64,000 nt of DNA, from assembly GCF_008152325.1 (NCBI RefSeq), contig NZ_CP042243.1, positions 1,431,026 through 1,495,025 of the forward strand, given 5' to 3'. Under the pieces are notes generated by a model that saw nothing but the letters and a program-made list of their open reading frames with translations, made no database searches and had not been told where the DNA came from. Position numbers and translations under genes: made by a program. The stretch comes from Crassaminicella thermophila. Its GTDB lineage: Bacteria > Bacillota > Clostridia > Peptostreptococcales > Thermotaleaceae. This document shows positions 52,387-60,732 of this stretch, one piece after another (position 1 is the first letter of the stretch; the number at the start of each line of letters is the position of its first letter).

Positions 52387-53703
52387 TTGTATAACAATAA
52401 AAACAAACGCCGTTTATTGTTCTTTTTTATTGTAGTATTATTTACTTTTATATATTCTTTTACTCTTAAAGAAATTGTTAATTATCCTAATAAAATTAGA
52501 ATATTTGAAGATGAAAAACATGTTTTAAATATTAAGTTTCCTTTTCAAATAGATACTAAAAAACTTGATAAAAGTATTTTAGAATTATTATCTCAAAAGG
52601 AAAACCATAATTCTAATAGAATCTATATTAATCCAATAAAAACAGGACAAACAAATTTTCAAGTTAAGTTACTAGGAATTATACCAATAAGAAATGTTAA
52701 GGTAGATGTAATTCCTAAAATAAAAGTGGTTCCAGGAGGACAATGTATTGGTGTACGATTAAATACAAAAGGTGTTTTAGTTGTTGGACTAGAAGAAATA
52801 AAAGGAATAGATGGTAAAAAGCATAATCCTTCACGAGAAGCTGGATTAACTATAGGAGATAGTATACTAGAAATAAATAATATCAAAATAAAAGATGCTC
52901 AACATGTGACCAATATAATTAATGCAAACAAAAATACTCAAATTACTTTGAAAGTCAAACGTAGACAAAAAATATTTTATACAAAAATAACTCCAATAAA
53001 ATCAATTGATGAAGGAGAATATAGAATTGGATTATGGGTTAGGGATAAGACTGCTGGAGTAGGAACATTAACATTTTATCACTCAGATACAATGAAATTT
53101 GGAGCATTAGGACATGCAATAACAGATATTGATACGGGCTTGTTATTAACAGTAGACAATGGAGAAATTGTTAAATCTAAAGTAGCTTCAATTCAGCAAG
53201 GGAAAAGAGGTAAACCTGGAGAAATAAAGGGAATATTTTATGAAACAAGCAAACCTATAGGAAATTTAGAAAAAAATACACGTTATGGTATTTATGGCAA
53301 AGCATATAAACCTATAGAAAATAATATATATAATAAACCAATAGAAATTGCTTATCAAAATGAAATAAAAAAGGGAAAAGCAACCATATTAACTACAATA
53401 GATAATAACAAAATAGAAGAATATGAAATTTATATAGAAAAGGTTAATAGACAACGTATGCCGAATACAAAAAGTATGGTTATAAGAATAACAGATAAAA
53501 GGCTTTTGAAAAAAAGTGGAGGAATTGTTCAAGGCATGAGTGGTAGTCCTATAATTCAAAATGGAAAGTTGATTGGAGCTGTTACACATGTATTTGTAAA
53601 TGATCCTTCTAAAGGATATGGTTTATTTATTGAATGGATGATAAAAGAAGCAGGAATAAATATTTATAATAAAAGTCAAATTGCAGAAAGTGTTAATTAT
53701 TAG
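52387..53703 (+). CDS. spoIVB: SpoIVB serine peptidase
   Basis: 438 residues. N-terminal membrane helix (LLFFFIVVLFTFIYSFTL), a PDZ domain (about 130-200; REAGLTIGDSILEINNIKI), and the S55 peptidase domain with GALGHAITDIDTG (His and Asp) and the serine motif VQGMSGSPIIQNGK. SpoIVB is secreted from the forespore and triggers pro-sigma-K processing by SpoIVFB in Bacillus; fitting, since SigK here has a pro-sequence. TTG start at 52387 after TAGGAGTG. It precedes spo0A as in most spore formers. Confidence 0.95.
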   Translation: MYNNKNKRRLLFFFIVVLFTFIYSFTLKEIVNYPNKIRIFEDEKHVLNIKFPFQIDTKKLDKSILELLSQKENHNSNRIYINPIKTGQTNFQVKLLGIIPIRNVKVDVIPKIKVVPGGQCIGVRLNTKGVLVVGLEEIKGIDGKKHNPSREAGLTIGDSILEINNIKIKDAQHVTNIINANKNTQITLKVKRRQKIFYTKITPIKSIDEGEYRIGLWVRDKTAGVGTLTFYHSDTMKFGALGHAITDIDTGLLLTVDNGEIVKSKVASIQQGKRGKPGEIKGIFYETSKPIGNLEKNTRYGIYGKAYKPIENNIYNKPIEIAYQNEIKKGKATILTTIDNNKIEEYEIYIEKVNRQRMPNTKSMVIRITDKRLLKKSGGIVQGMSGSPIIQNGKLIGAVTHVFVNDPSKGYGLFIEWMIKEAGINIYNKSQIAESVNY

Positions 53704-53710
53704 ACATGAC

Positions 53711-53740
53711 AAGAATGCTCTTATGAGCATTCTTATATTA
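53711..53740 (+). terminator. Intrinsic terminator after spoIVB
   Basis: AAGAATGCTC / GAGCATTCTT with a 4-base loop, then ATATTATA. Confidence 0.75.
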
Positions 53741-53804
53741 TAGAAGAAATCCAAAAAATTCACAAAGAATACTGTAAAAAAGTATTCTAATGTTTACCAA
53801 ATTA

Positions 53805-53833
53805 GAAGGAAATAACGTGGATTTGTCGAATAA
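53805..53833 (+). promoter_or_regulatory. Sigma-H promoter of spo0A
   Basis: GAAGGAAAT (53805-53813) fits the -35 RnAGGAwww; an 11-base spacer; GTCGAATAA (53825-53833) fits RnnGAATww. In B. subtilis spo0A also has a sigma-H promoter. Confidence 0.8.
53822..53830 (+). promoter_or_regulatory. 0A box (Spo0A binding site)
   Basis: TTTGTCGAA matches the 0A box TTTGTCRAA and overlaps the sigma-H -10, a layout consistent with Spo0A autoregulation. Confidence 0.75.
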
Positions 53834-53882
53834 CTTTTAATAGAATAAAATATAAATAGAAAAGTTTTAGGGGGGTAACTAA

Positions 53883-54703
53883 GTGAAGAATATTAGAGTT
53901 TTGATTGCTGATGATAACAAAGATTTTTGCGACATATTAAGGATTTTTGCGACATATTAAGTGAATATTTAGGAAAGCAAGATGATTTAGAAATTGTTGG
54001 CATTGCAAAAGATGGATTAGAAGCTATTGAGTTAGTATCTAAAGAATTACCTGATGTATTAGTTTTAGATATTATTATGCCACATCTTGATGGTTTAGGA
54101 GTTCTTGAAAAACTTGCATCTATGAATTTACAAAAATCTCCTAAGGTTATTGTGTTATCAGCTGTAGGACAAGATAAAATTACACAAAGAGCTATTGCAT
54201 TAGGTGCTGATTATTATGTTGTAAAGCCTTTTGATTTTGAGATATTTATTAAAAGAATACGACAACTTATGGGTAATGTAAAATTTGTGCCAGAGAAAAA
54301 AACAGAATTTAGAGATTTGCTAATTAATACATCCCATACAAATCAAATTCAGAGTTTAGAGGCTGAAATTACAAACATAATACATGAAATAGGTGTACCA
54401 GCACATATTAAGGGATATTTGTATTTAAGAGAAGCTATTTCAATGGTTGTTGAAAATATTGAAATGCTTAGTGCTGTAACGAAAGAATTATATCCATCTA
54501 TTGCAAAAAAGTTCAATACAACTCCGAGTAGAGTTGAAAGAGCCATTAGACATGCTATAGAAGTAGCGTGGAGTAGAGGTAAAGTGGATACAATAAATAA
54601 TTTATTTGGTTATACAGTACATAATGATAAAGGAAAACCTACAAATAGCGAGTTTATTGCAATGGTAGCAGATAAATTAAGAATAGAAAGAGCTGCAGTT
54701 TGA
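53883..54703 (+). pseudogene. spo0A: spo0A disrupted by a 20-bp tandem duplication
   Basis: GTG at 53883 after GGGGGTAAC opens [18 protein letters not shown], the start of the Spo0A receiver, but stops at 53958 after 25 codons. The rest ([10 protein letters not shown] onward) continues in another frame to 54703 with the phospho-acceptor in VLVLDIIMP (about Asp56), KPFDFEIF, and the DNA-binding domain with [18 protein letters not shown]. Deleting either copy of the 20-base repeat gives 266 residues, the normal length. A downstream TTG at 53927 could start a protein lacking the acidic pocket. Either a real loss, a reversible switch, or an assembly error. Confidence 0.92.
53922..53961 (+). repeat. 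Perfect 20-bp tandem duplication in spo0A
   Basis: Two adjacent identical copies of GATTTTTGCGACATATTAAG (53922-53941, 53942-53961). Length 20 is not a multiple of three, hence the frameshift. Confidence 0.97.
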
Positions 54704-54806
54704 TATGAAATATTATATATGTATCAGCTTGTTAAGAAATTAACACCAATTTTGTTAAACTAACAAACTTCTATTTAGAACATAAACTGTTTGATTAGAA
54801 ATCTAT

Positions 54807-54857
54807 AAACACCTCGAATTTATTGGATAATAAATCAATATTTCGGAGGTGTTTTTG
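54807..54857 (+). terminator. Intrinsic terminator downstream of spo0A
   Basis: AACACCTC-GAA pairs with TTC-GGAGGTGTT, then TTTTGTTG. A small TTGTTA / TAACAA palindrome lies before it. Confidence 0.75.
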
Positions 54858-54936
54858 TTGTGAAGAAGTATAATAGTTTTAATTATACTAATTTGAGGTT
54901 CTTTTTATGAACATTGTAAAAAAATAAATTAAAATA

Positions 54937-54965
54937 TTTACACAAACATATGTTCGATATATAAT
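54937..54965 (+). promoter_or_regulatory. LexA-controlled promoter facing a non-coding stretch
   Basis: TTTACA (54937-54942), 17-base spacer, TATAAT (54960-54965). The spacer contains CAAACATATGTTCG, one base off the Gram-positive LexA box. The yneA-like promoter at 56140 has the same layout. Confidence 0.65.
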
Positions 54966-54971
54966 AAATAT

Positions 54972-55090
54972 ATAAGTAGATAGATAAATTATGAAGTAGC
55001 ATGTTATATCGTTAAGGAAAACGTGCAGGGTAATGCAACTTCCGAGTAGATAAGTGTTTTATGAAATTATATAAAATATAGACATTAATC
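54972..55090 (+). ncRNA. Putative SOS-induced non-coding RNA
   Basis: Downstream of the LexA-box promoter no reading frame exceeds seven codons. At 55016-55043 there is an imperfect hairpin, GGAA ... GTGCA-GGGTAA-TGCA ... TTCC, richer in G+C than its surroundings. The 3' end is not defined; no clear terminator before 55400. The remainder to 55166 is AT-rich without recognisable content. Existence as RNA is inference. Confidence 0.35.
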
Positions 55091-55166
55091 TTAAAACTTT
55101 CTTATAACAACTTTAACCTAGACATAATAGACATTTTAAAATACTTCATACCTAATAAAAAAATAT

Positions 55167-55322
55167 TCAATACAAATTATCAATACACATTGGACATATT
55201 ATATCGTCAGAAACTAAACATCCACAAAATATACAGATATTAATATCTTCATTTTCAAAATTACTATATATATTTTCATATACTTCAGTCCATTTTAACA
55301 TTCCAACTTTAAATTTAGACAA
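55167..55322 (-). CDS. Small zinc-ribbon protein (51 aa)
   Basis: Minus-strand TTG at 55322 with GGGGG seven bases upstream (55330-55334). The 51-residue product starts MSKFKVGMLKWTEVYENIY and ends with CIFCGC...CPMCIDNLY, giving two Cys-x2-Cys knuckles for a single zinc site. It lies downstream of lexA on the same strand, beyond a terminator. No family recognised. Confidence 0.55.
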   Translation of the reverse strand: MSKFKVGMLKWTEVYENIYSNFENEDINICIFCGCLVSDDIICPMCIDNLY

Positions 55323-55402
55323 TTTTATTCCCCCTTTATATAGAACACATTTTTTATATTATATATTCTAGAAATTTTAAATAAAACCTTTATAACTATA
55401 AC

Positions 55403-55438
55403 AAAAAACCTGTATTAATTATCAATACAGGTTTTTTG
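55403..55438 (-). terminator. Bidirectional-looking terminator after lexA
   Basis: AAAAAACCTGTATT / AATACAGGTTTTTT stem with A and T runs on both sides. Confidence 0.85.
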
Positions 55439-56053
55439 TTATAGTTTTCTAAATACTCCTTTTACTAATCCTAAAATTCTAACATTAGTTGTAATAATAG
55501 GATCCATAGAAAGATTTTCTGGTTGCAGTCTTATATAATTTTTTTCTTTATAAAATCTCTTTACAGTAGCTTCATCTTCAATCATGGCTACTACGATATC
55601 ACCATTATTAGCAATTTGCTGTTGTTTTACAAGTATATAATCTCCATCTAAAATTCCTGCATTTATCATACTATCTCCTTTTACAGTTAACATAAAATAT
55701 TTACTGTTATCTATAAAATCTAATGGAACAGGAAAAGTATCTTCAATATTTTCTACAGCTAGAATTGGTAATCCTGCAGTAACTTTGCCTACCACAGGTA
55801 TTTCTATAATTTCTTTTTTATTAGGTATATTTTCGTTATTATCTAATACTTCAATAGCTCTAGGTTTTGTAGGATCTCTTCTAATATAACCATTTTTTTC
55901 AAGCTTTGCTAAATGTCCATGTACAGTAGAAGTTGATTTTAAGCCAACAGCAACACATATCTCTCTGACAGAAGGAGGATAGCCTTTAGTATTAACTTCA
56001 TTTTTTATATAGTTCAGTATTTTTTCTTGCTGTTTTGTTATATCATAAGCCAT
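55439..56053 (-). CDS. lexA: SOS repressor LexA
   Basis: 204 residues from the ATG at 56053 (GAGGTGC upstream on the minus strand). Winged helix-turn-helix with [36 protein letters not shown], the self-cleavage site VTAGLP, and the S24 catalytic dyad in VKGDSM (Ser) and ATVKRFY (Lys). It represses SOS genes until RecA filaments trigger cleavage. Autoregulation is likely from the box at 56109-56122 over its -35. Divergent from a yneA-like gene as in Bacillus. Confidence 0.96.
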   Translation of the reverse strand: MAYDITKQQEKILNYIKNEVNTKGYPPSVREICVAVGLKSTSTVHGHLAKLEKNGYIRRDPTKPRAIEVLDNNENIPNKKEIIEIPVVGKVTAGLPILAVENIEDTFPVPLDFIDNSKYFMLTVKGDSMINAGILDGDYILVKQQQIANNGDIVVAMIEDEATVKRFYKEKNYIRLQPENLSMDPIITTNVRILGLVKGVFRKL

Positions 56054-56082
56054 GAAAAGCACCTCGCAATGTTTTTTAATTA

Positions 56083-56111
56083 ATTATAGCATACAATCAT
56101 TATTTCATCAA
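56083..56111 (-). promoter_or_regulatory. lexA promoter
   Basis: On the minus strand TTGATG (56106-56111), 17-base spacer, TATAAT (56083-56088). Confidence 0.7.
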
Positions 56112-56191
56112 ACATCTGTTCGTTTTTTTGCATAAAGTATTTACAGGGAACACATGTTCTGTTAAAATAAAAACATAGAGAACATATGTTC
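56109..56191 (+). promoter_or_regulatory. Three LexA boxes in the lexA-yneA divergent region
   Basis: AAACATCTGTTCG (56110-56122), GAACACATGTTC (56148-56159) and GAACATATGTTC (56180-56191) fit the GAACnnnnGTTC core (first box one base off). They cover the lexA -35, the spacer of the yneA-like promoter, and its transcript start region. Confidence 0.85.
56140..56168 (+). promoter_or_regulatory. SOS promoter of the yneA-like gene
   Basis: TTTACA (56140-56145), 17-base spacer holding a LexA box, TAAAAT (56163-56168). Confidence 0.75.
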
Positions 56192-56208
56192 TAAAAGGAG
56201 GTATAACA

Positions 56209-56517
56209 ATGAAAATTAATTATTTACGAATAGCAAATAATTTTAGGTTTTTGTGGTTGATAGTAGTAATTTTATTATTTTTATATTTAGGAACAAATAT
56301 ATTTTTTAAAACAAATATAGCTGAAAGAACAAATAAATTAAAATATATTGAAATACAAATAAAATATGGAGATACAATATGGGAATTAGCAAAAAAATTT
56401 ACACCCAATGATAAAGACATACGAAAAACTATATATGAGATAAGTTTAATTAATAACTTAGATTCATTAGATATATATCCTGGACAAGTTATTAAAATAC
56501 CTACTGATCAAAACTAA
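56209..56517 (+). CDS. yneA: YneA-like SOS cell-division suppressor (membrane LysM protein)
   Basis: 102 residues. N-terminal membrane helix (WLIVVILLFLYLGTNIFF) and a C-terminal LysM domain (IKYGDTIWELAKKF ... YPGQVIKIP). Same layout, size and divergent position to lexA as YneA of Bacillus, which delays division after DNA damage. Its promoter is covered by LexA boxes. ATG after AAAGGAGG. Similarity in sequence is modest, so role is inferred from layout and context. Confidence 0.82.
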   Translation: MKINYLRIANNFRFLWLIVVILLFLYLGTNIFFKTNIAERTNKLKYIEIQIKYGDTIWELAKKFTPNDKDIRKTIYEISLINNLDSLDIYPGQVIKIPTDQN

Positions 56518-56526
56518 GCTTTATGC

Positions 56527-56560
56527 TAAAAATAGCCCTATTAAATAGGACTATTTTTTT
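56527..56560 (+). terminator. Terminator between convergent yneA-like and recombinase genes
   Basis: AAAATAG-CCTATT / AATAGG-CTATTTT stem with seven T; it overlaps the 3' end of the minus-strand recombinase gene. Confidence 0.75.
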
Positions 56561-57683
56561 TATCATATTCTTCAAGCCATTCAAATTTATTTACGATTTC
56601 TCTTTTTACATTTTTCTTATGTGCTGCATATAATTGGGTTGTTGTTACATTGTCATGATCAAGCAAATTTTGAACATCATAAATAGAAAAACCATTTTGA
56701 ATTAATGAAGTTGCAGCAGTAGCTCTTAATTTATGAGGACTATAGCCATTTTCTTTTGTAGTTCCTAATGCAAGAGAAGAATACTTCTTTACTAATTGTC
56801 TAATAGACTTTTCAGTCATTCTAGTTTTTTGTAAAGATAGAAAAAGAGCATCTTTATGTTTTTCTGGTACTTGTTCATCAGAAACTCTTTCTAATTGAAT
56901 ATAATCTAATATAACTTTTTCAACAGATTTATTTAAAGGCATATTTACTTCTTTTCCTCTTTTTCTATAAATCTTAAAATCACCTCGACCAAAATTAAAA
57001 GAAGAAACATTTAATTGTTGTAATTCTTTTAATCTTAATCCATAAGTAACAAATAATACTAAAATTGCCTTATCTCGTAATTTTGTTTTTTCCCAATATA
57101 CAAGTTCCTTTTTGGTCAATCCGTTACCGGTCTCTACTATATCAAGCATTTTAGCTACTTCATCAATTTCTAATTTCTTTATTGCATCAGGCTGAGGTTT
57201 AGGAAGCCGTATAGGGTTTAGACCATCAGTAATATTTTCTGATATTAATTCATCTCTGAATAAGAATTTAAACAATACAGTTAAAGATGATTTTTTTCTT
57301 GCTAAAGAACGGTTATGATTCTCCATAATTATTATAGAATTTTTCTCATTAATTGTATATCTTGTACAATAATCTCCCAAAAATCTATTAATATCTTTTG
57401 CTTTTATACAATTAAACTCTTCTAAAGAAATGTCCTTTGTATTTACTGCTTTAGAAATATTTGTTTGTGATATAAGATACTTGCAAAAGAAAAAAATATC
57501 TTGTAAATATGCAAATCTCGTTGATAATGCTACACCATTTCTTAAATAAATAAAAAAATCTTTCATAAAAGTTGGTAAATTATTTTCAATTGTTATACAT
57601 TTTTCTATAATTTCATTTTCTTTTTGTACAATATTATCTGGTTTATCTGATTTATTGTGTACTTTAATTATTCTTTTTTCCAT
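56541..57683 (-). CDS. Tyrosine recombinase (XerC/D-like)
   Basis: 380 residues from the ATG at 57683, which has AGGAGAG upstream. N-terminal SAM-like core-binding domain (about 40-160), then the catalytic domain with VTYGLRLKEL (Arg I), HKLRATAATS (H-x-x-R), LLDHDNVTTTQLYAA with His and the nucleophilic Tyr. All key residues look intact. Such recombinases are commonly found beside lexA in Clostridia; whether it resolves chromosome dimers or serves another element is unknown. Confidence 0.88.
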   Translation of the reverse strand: MEKRIIKVHNKSDKPDNIVQKENEIIEKCITIENNLPTFMKDFFIYLRNGVALSTRFAYLQDIFFFCKYLISQTNISKAVNTKDISLEEFNCIKAKDINRFLGDYCTRYTINEKNSIIIMENHNRSLARKKSSLTVLFKFLFRDELISENITDGLNPIRLPKPQPDAIKKLEIDEVAKMLDIVETGNGLTKKELVYWEKTKLRDKAILVLFVTYGLRLKELQQLNVSSFNFGRGDFKIYRKRGKEVNMPLNKSVEKVILDYIQLERVSDEQVPEKHKDALFLSLQKTRMTEKSIRQLVKKYSSLALGTTKENGYSPHKLRATAATSLIQNGFSIYDVQNLLDHDNVTTTQLYAAHKKNVKREIVNKFEWLEEYDKKNSPI

Positions 57684-57689
57684 AACCAA

Positions 57690-58661
57690 CTCTCCTAATT
57701 AACAAATTTATTTATTTAAATTTTATCATAAAGAGAAAATTTAAATCAATATTCATATTTTAGAATATGTATATTAGGAGATACGGAAGTACACAGCAAA
57801 ATCAAGTATAATAACTTTATCTACAATGCTGAAAAATTCTATCTAGATATTACTAATACGGAAATATTATGATTATATATTTATGGAGCTTGTAAAAAAA
57901 CTTTCTGATAAAGAACGTAATATCAATTCTAAGTGTCTATGAAAGAAGAGATATACGTAATGCTATTTTTTCTAATTAAATATATAGAAGAACTCAAGGA
58001 CAACATAAAAAAAATTAAAGTCCAAACAAAAAGTGCACATGCTTTTTTATCAAATTTTCAAATTACAGATTTAAATTATTATTAAAATTATATGCAAAAT
58101 AACATTTGTGTCAAAAGTGCACATAGATTGGTGTCAATAGACAACAAGATAACAGTAGAAGAGACTTTTTGCAATATTTTTTGACCAACTATTCCCTAAA
58201 TATACATTTAAAGAATAGTTGTTTTTTTAATAGCACTTCTTTCTTTTAGCTATATTTAAATTTTTTTAAATGTTGCCAACTCTATTCTTTTTTATAAATA
58301 AAATATAAAAAGTCTATTATTATTTAAAGCTCCAAAACTGATTTCAACGATAAACCTTTATAAAAAATATAGATTAACTAACTTTAAATAATGATATATT
58401 TCAATTAAAGAATTACATATACCGGATAAATTCTACTATATTTGCATAATTAGAATAAATTTTGCATAAACGACTACATTTTTCGACCATTCACTTGATA
58501 ATTCATATCAATTGAACACATGGCAAATATTGTATACAAACAACAAAATATAAAGAAATTTGTATAATTCAGAAGATTTATTAAAACAAAATACCTTCCT
58601 TATTTAAAATATAGAAGGTATTTTAGTATACATAAAATTATTATAATATACCTAAATCGTA
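57690..58661. other. Gene-poor AT-rich interval
   Basis: About 970 bases between two recombinase genes. The only frame of note is 57939-58085 (48 codons, MKEEIYVMLFFLIKYIEEL at its start) without a ribosome site, possibly a remnant. Two direct copies of AAAAGTGCACAT occur at 58029-58040 and 58113-58124. One strong plus-strand terminator lies at 58186-58228. Otherwise I see nothing coding. Confidence 0.6.
58186..58228 (+). terminator. Orphan intrinsic terminator
   Basis: CAACTATTC / GAATAGTTG stem followed by seven T, with no intact gene upstream on the plus strand. Confidence 0.75.
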
Positions 58662-59207
58662 TTACAAATAAAAATCTTCTATAGTTTTATCTTTAATATC
58701 CTGATTTATCCCTATGTATCGCAAAGTAACACTAGGCGATGAATGATTAAAAATATCTTGTAAAATAGCTACATCTTTATATATTTGATAATGCCAATAC
58801 CCAAAAGTTTTTCTCAAAGTATGAGTTCCAACTTCGCTAATACCGATTGCATTTGCAGCATTATTTAATATTCTATACGCTTGTACTCTTGATATAGGTT
58901 TATTCTTTCCTTTTCTGCTTTGAAACAAATATTCTTCTTCACGCATATTTTTTATATACATTTCAAAATCTTTTCTTAATTGATTATTAATTAAAAACCT
59001 CTTTTCTTTTCCTGTTTTCTTTTCTTGGATGCTTATATGTGTTCTATTCCTTACATCCGAAACTTTCAATTTTAATAAATCACTTATTCTCAATCCTGTA
59101 TTTATACCGGCAACAAAAAGTAAATAATTTTTATATCCTGATTTTAAAAGCTCATTTTTCATATCTTCTATCTTATACTTATCTCTTATGGGTTGTACAA
59201 TTTTCAT
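58662..59207 (-). CDS. Short tyrosine recombinase (catalytic domain only)
   Basis: 181 residues: only the catalytic domain. Arg I in GINTGLRISDLLKL, Lys in EKKTGKEKRF, HTLRKTFGYW (H-x-x-R), FNHSSPSVTLRYIGI with Tyr. Short integrases of this size without a core-binding domain exist in Firmicutes as complete proteins, so it need not be truncated. ATG with AGGGGGAA upstream on the minus strand. Confidence 0.85.
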   Translation of the reverse strand: MKIVQPIRDKYKIEDMKNELLKSGYKNYLLFVAGINTGLRISDLLKLKVSDVRNRTHISIQEKKTGKEKRFLINNQLRKDFEMYIKNMREEEYLFQSRKGKNKPISRVQAYRILNNAANAIGISEVGTHTLRKTFGYWHYQIYKDVAILQDIFNHSSPSVTLRYIGINQDIKDKTIEDFYL

Positions 59208-59345
59208 TTCTATTCCCCCTTTTTCTACTAAATCTTACTAAATATTATATTACATTGAAAGTTACAACACAATATAATAAGTTACTTTAACATTTTACGT
59301 TTTTAAAGATCTGTTGATTTTTCAATATTTCTATTAATTTCACTG

Positions 59346-59373
59346 ATGTAACATAATTTCTATTATGTTACAT
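59346..59373 (+). repeat. Palindrome in the recombinase region
   Basis: ATGTAACATAA (59346-59356) and TTATGTTACAT (59363-59373) with a 6-base centre. The 59208-59544 gap holds this, a terminator at 59491-59526 and no gene. Might be a recombinase or regulator binding site. Confidence 0.6.
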
Positions 59374-59490
59374 TGATGGATAGATAGCTCTATTTTTTTA
59401 CCTAGCATTTCGACAACTTTTTTTAAATAGTAAACTATCTATTTTCAAAAAAAATCTCTTAGAATCGAAATATACGTGCCAAAAATTTAG

Positions 59491-59526
59491 TAGGCGGTAG
59501 ATAATTATTTTATCTACCGCCTATAC
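59491..59526 (-). terminator. Terminator of the third recombinase gene
   Basis: TAGGCGGTAGATAA / TTATCTACCGCCTA perfect stem; on the minus strand it is followed by CTAAATTTTTGG. Confidence 0.8.
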
Positions 59527-59544
59527 AGATTAATTATTCATATT

Positions 59545-60423
59545 TTATTTCAAACTAAAATTTAGATAATCAATAGCATTATCTTCCAGTTGCTGAATTG
59601 TATATAAATATCTTTGAGCAAGATTTTCATTACTCCAGCCTAATTGTTGTTTTACTTGTTTAGAAGAAGCTCCTTTTTTAAGAGTATATGCTACTAATGT
59701 ATGCCTTAGATCTCTTGGAGTATACTCACGATCTAACGCTGCTTCTTTACATGCTTTTTTAAGTACCATTCTTATCCATCTTCCTGTTATTTTACTGCCT
59801 CTATTATTTAAAAAAACATAGCTATCTTGTGCAATTAAAGATGATAAACTATTTCTATACTTTTGTAAAAGATTCCAAGTATCTTTATGTACTTTAGTAT
59901 ATCTTTTTCCATATTTTGTCGTAAATACAATACCTATATTTCCACGATCGTCAATAACAAATTGATTCCATTTAAGATTTACAGCTTCATTTAAAGTAAG
60001 TCCTGATGTAAAAATCAACATTAAAATAGAATAATCCCTCAAATTATATGTTTTTAGTATGGAAATCAATTTATCTAACTCTTCCCAGTTTATAATTCTC
60101 TCTTTTGATATATTTCTCGATGCTATAGGTTTTGAAATTTTTTTAAAATGATTATATGATATATAGTTATTTTCTTCTAAATAATTAAAAAAACTATATA
60201 TTTGGCTATATAACTTTTCAGCAGTAGATATTGCAAGTTTCTTACTAGAAACTCTCATATTAAGATCATTAATATATTTTTTACAATCATAAAAATTTGC
60301 TTCAAGAAAATCTTTATCTATAAATTTTACAAAGCTATTTATATCTCTTTTATAATCATTTTTGGTTTTTTCTCTTTCAAGTCTTGATAAAAATGAAAGT
60401 AAAATTTTTTCACTAGTTTGCAT
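59545..60423 (-). CDS. Tyrosine recombinase-like protein with altered catalytic residues
   Basis: 292 residues with both core-binding (1-100) and catalytic domains. The segment that normally carries Arg I (TGLRxxE) reads TSGLTLNEAVNL, with Thr in place of Arg, and the box normally HDLRHT reads PRDLRHT, so the first His is Arg. The later LGWSNENLAQRYLYT still has the Trp and Tyr. The changes suggest weak or no strand cleavage, or an unusual subfamily. ATG with AAGGAG upstream on the minus strand. Residue assignments are by eye. Confidence 0.8.
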   Translation of the reverse strand: MQTSEKILLSFLSRLEREKTKNDYKRDINSFVKFIDKDFLEANFYDCKKYINDLNMRVSSKKLAISTAEKLYSQIYSFFNYLEENNYISYNHFKKISKPIASRNISKERIINWEELDKLISILKTYNLRDYSILMLIFTSGLTLNEAVNLKWNQFVIDDRGNIGIVFTTKYGKRYTKVHKDTWNLLQKYRNSLSSLIAQDSYVFLNNRGSKITGRWIRMVLKKACKEAALDREYTPRDLRHTLVAYTLKKGASSKQVKQQLGWSNENLAQRYLYTIQQLEDNAIDYLNFSLK

Positions 60424-60732
60424 GTTATAAAACTCCTTTCATTAGATTTATATTAAATATATTATTAAACTAATTGATGTTCTAATATTAAAACTACTCG
60501 GAATTACAATACTATAACAAATATTAATCAATTTCATTATATCATTATTGACAAATGGTTATCAAATAAACTTTTATGATCAATCCTCCTTAGTTATTTA
60601 AGTTAAAAAAAAAACAAAAATTTAATATTATTTATAAATATATATGGAAATAAAATACATATTATAGTATAATATCTTTTAGTTGAATTAGTAAAACGTT
60701 TAACTCAAACAATTTAAGAAAGGAAAAAAAGT
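60424..60732. other. Intergenic stretch, no gene seen
   Basis: 309 AT-rich bases. A TATAAT at about 60674-60679 lies upstream of the Spo0E-like gene without a good -35. Nothing else recognised. Confidence 0.5.

Noticed and set aside
55016-55043. Hairpin considered as a known riboswitch class
   Set aside because: It does not fit the consensus of the classes I know (preQ1, fluoride, guanidine, c-di-GMP-I), so no class is claimed.
57939-58085. 48-codon plus-strand frame between recombinase genes
   Set aside because: No ribosome-binding site and no family pattern; noted in the gap entry as a possible remnant only.
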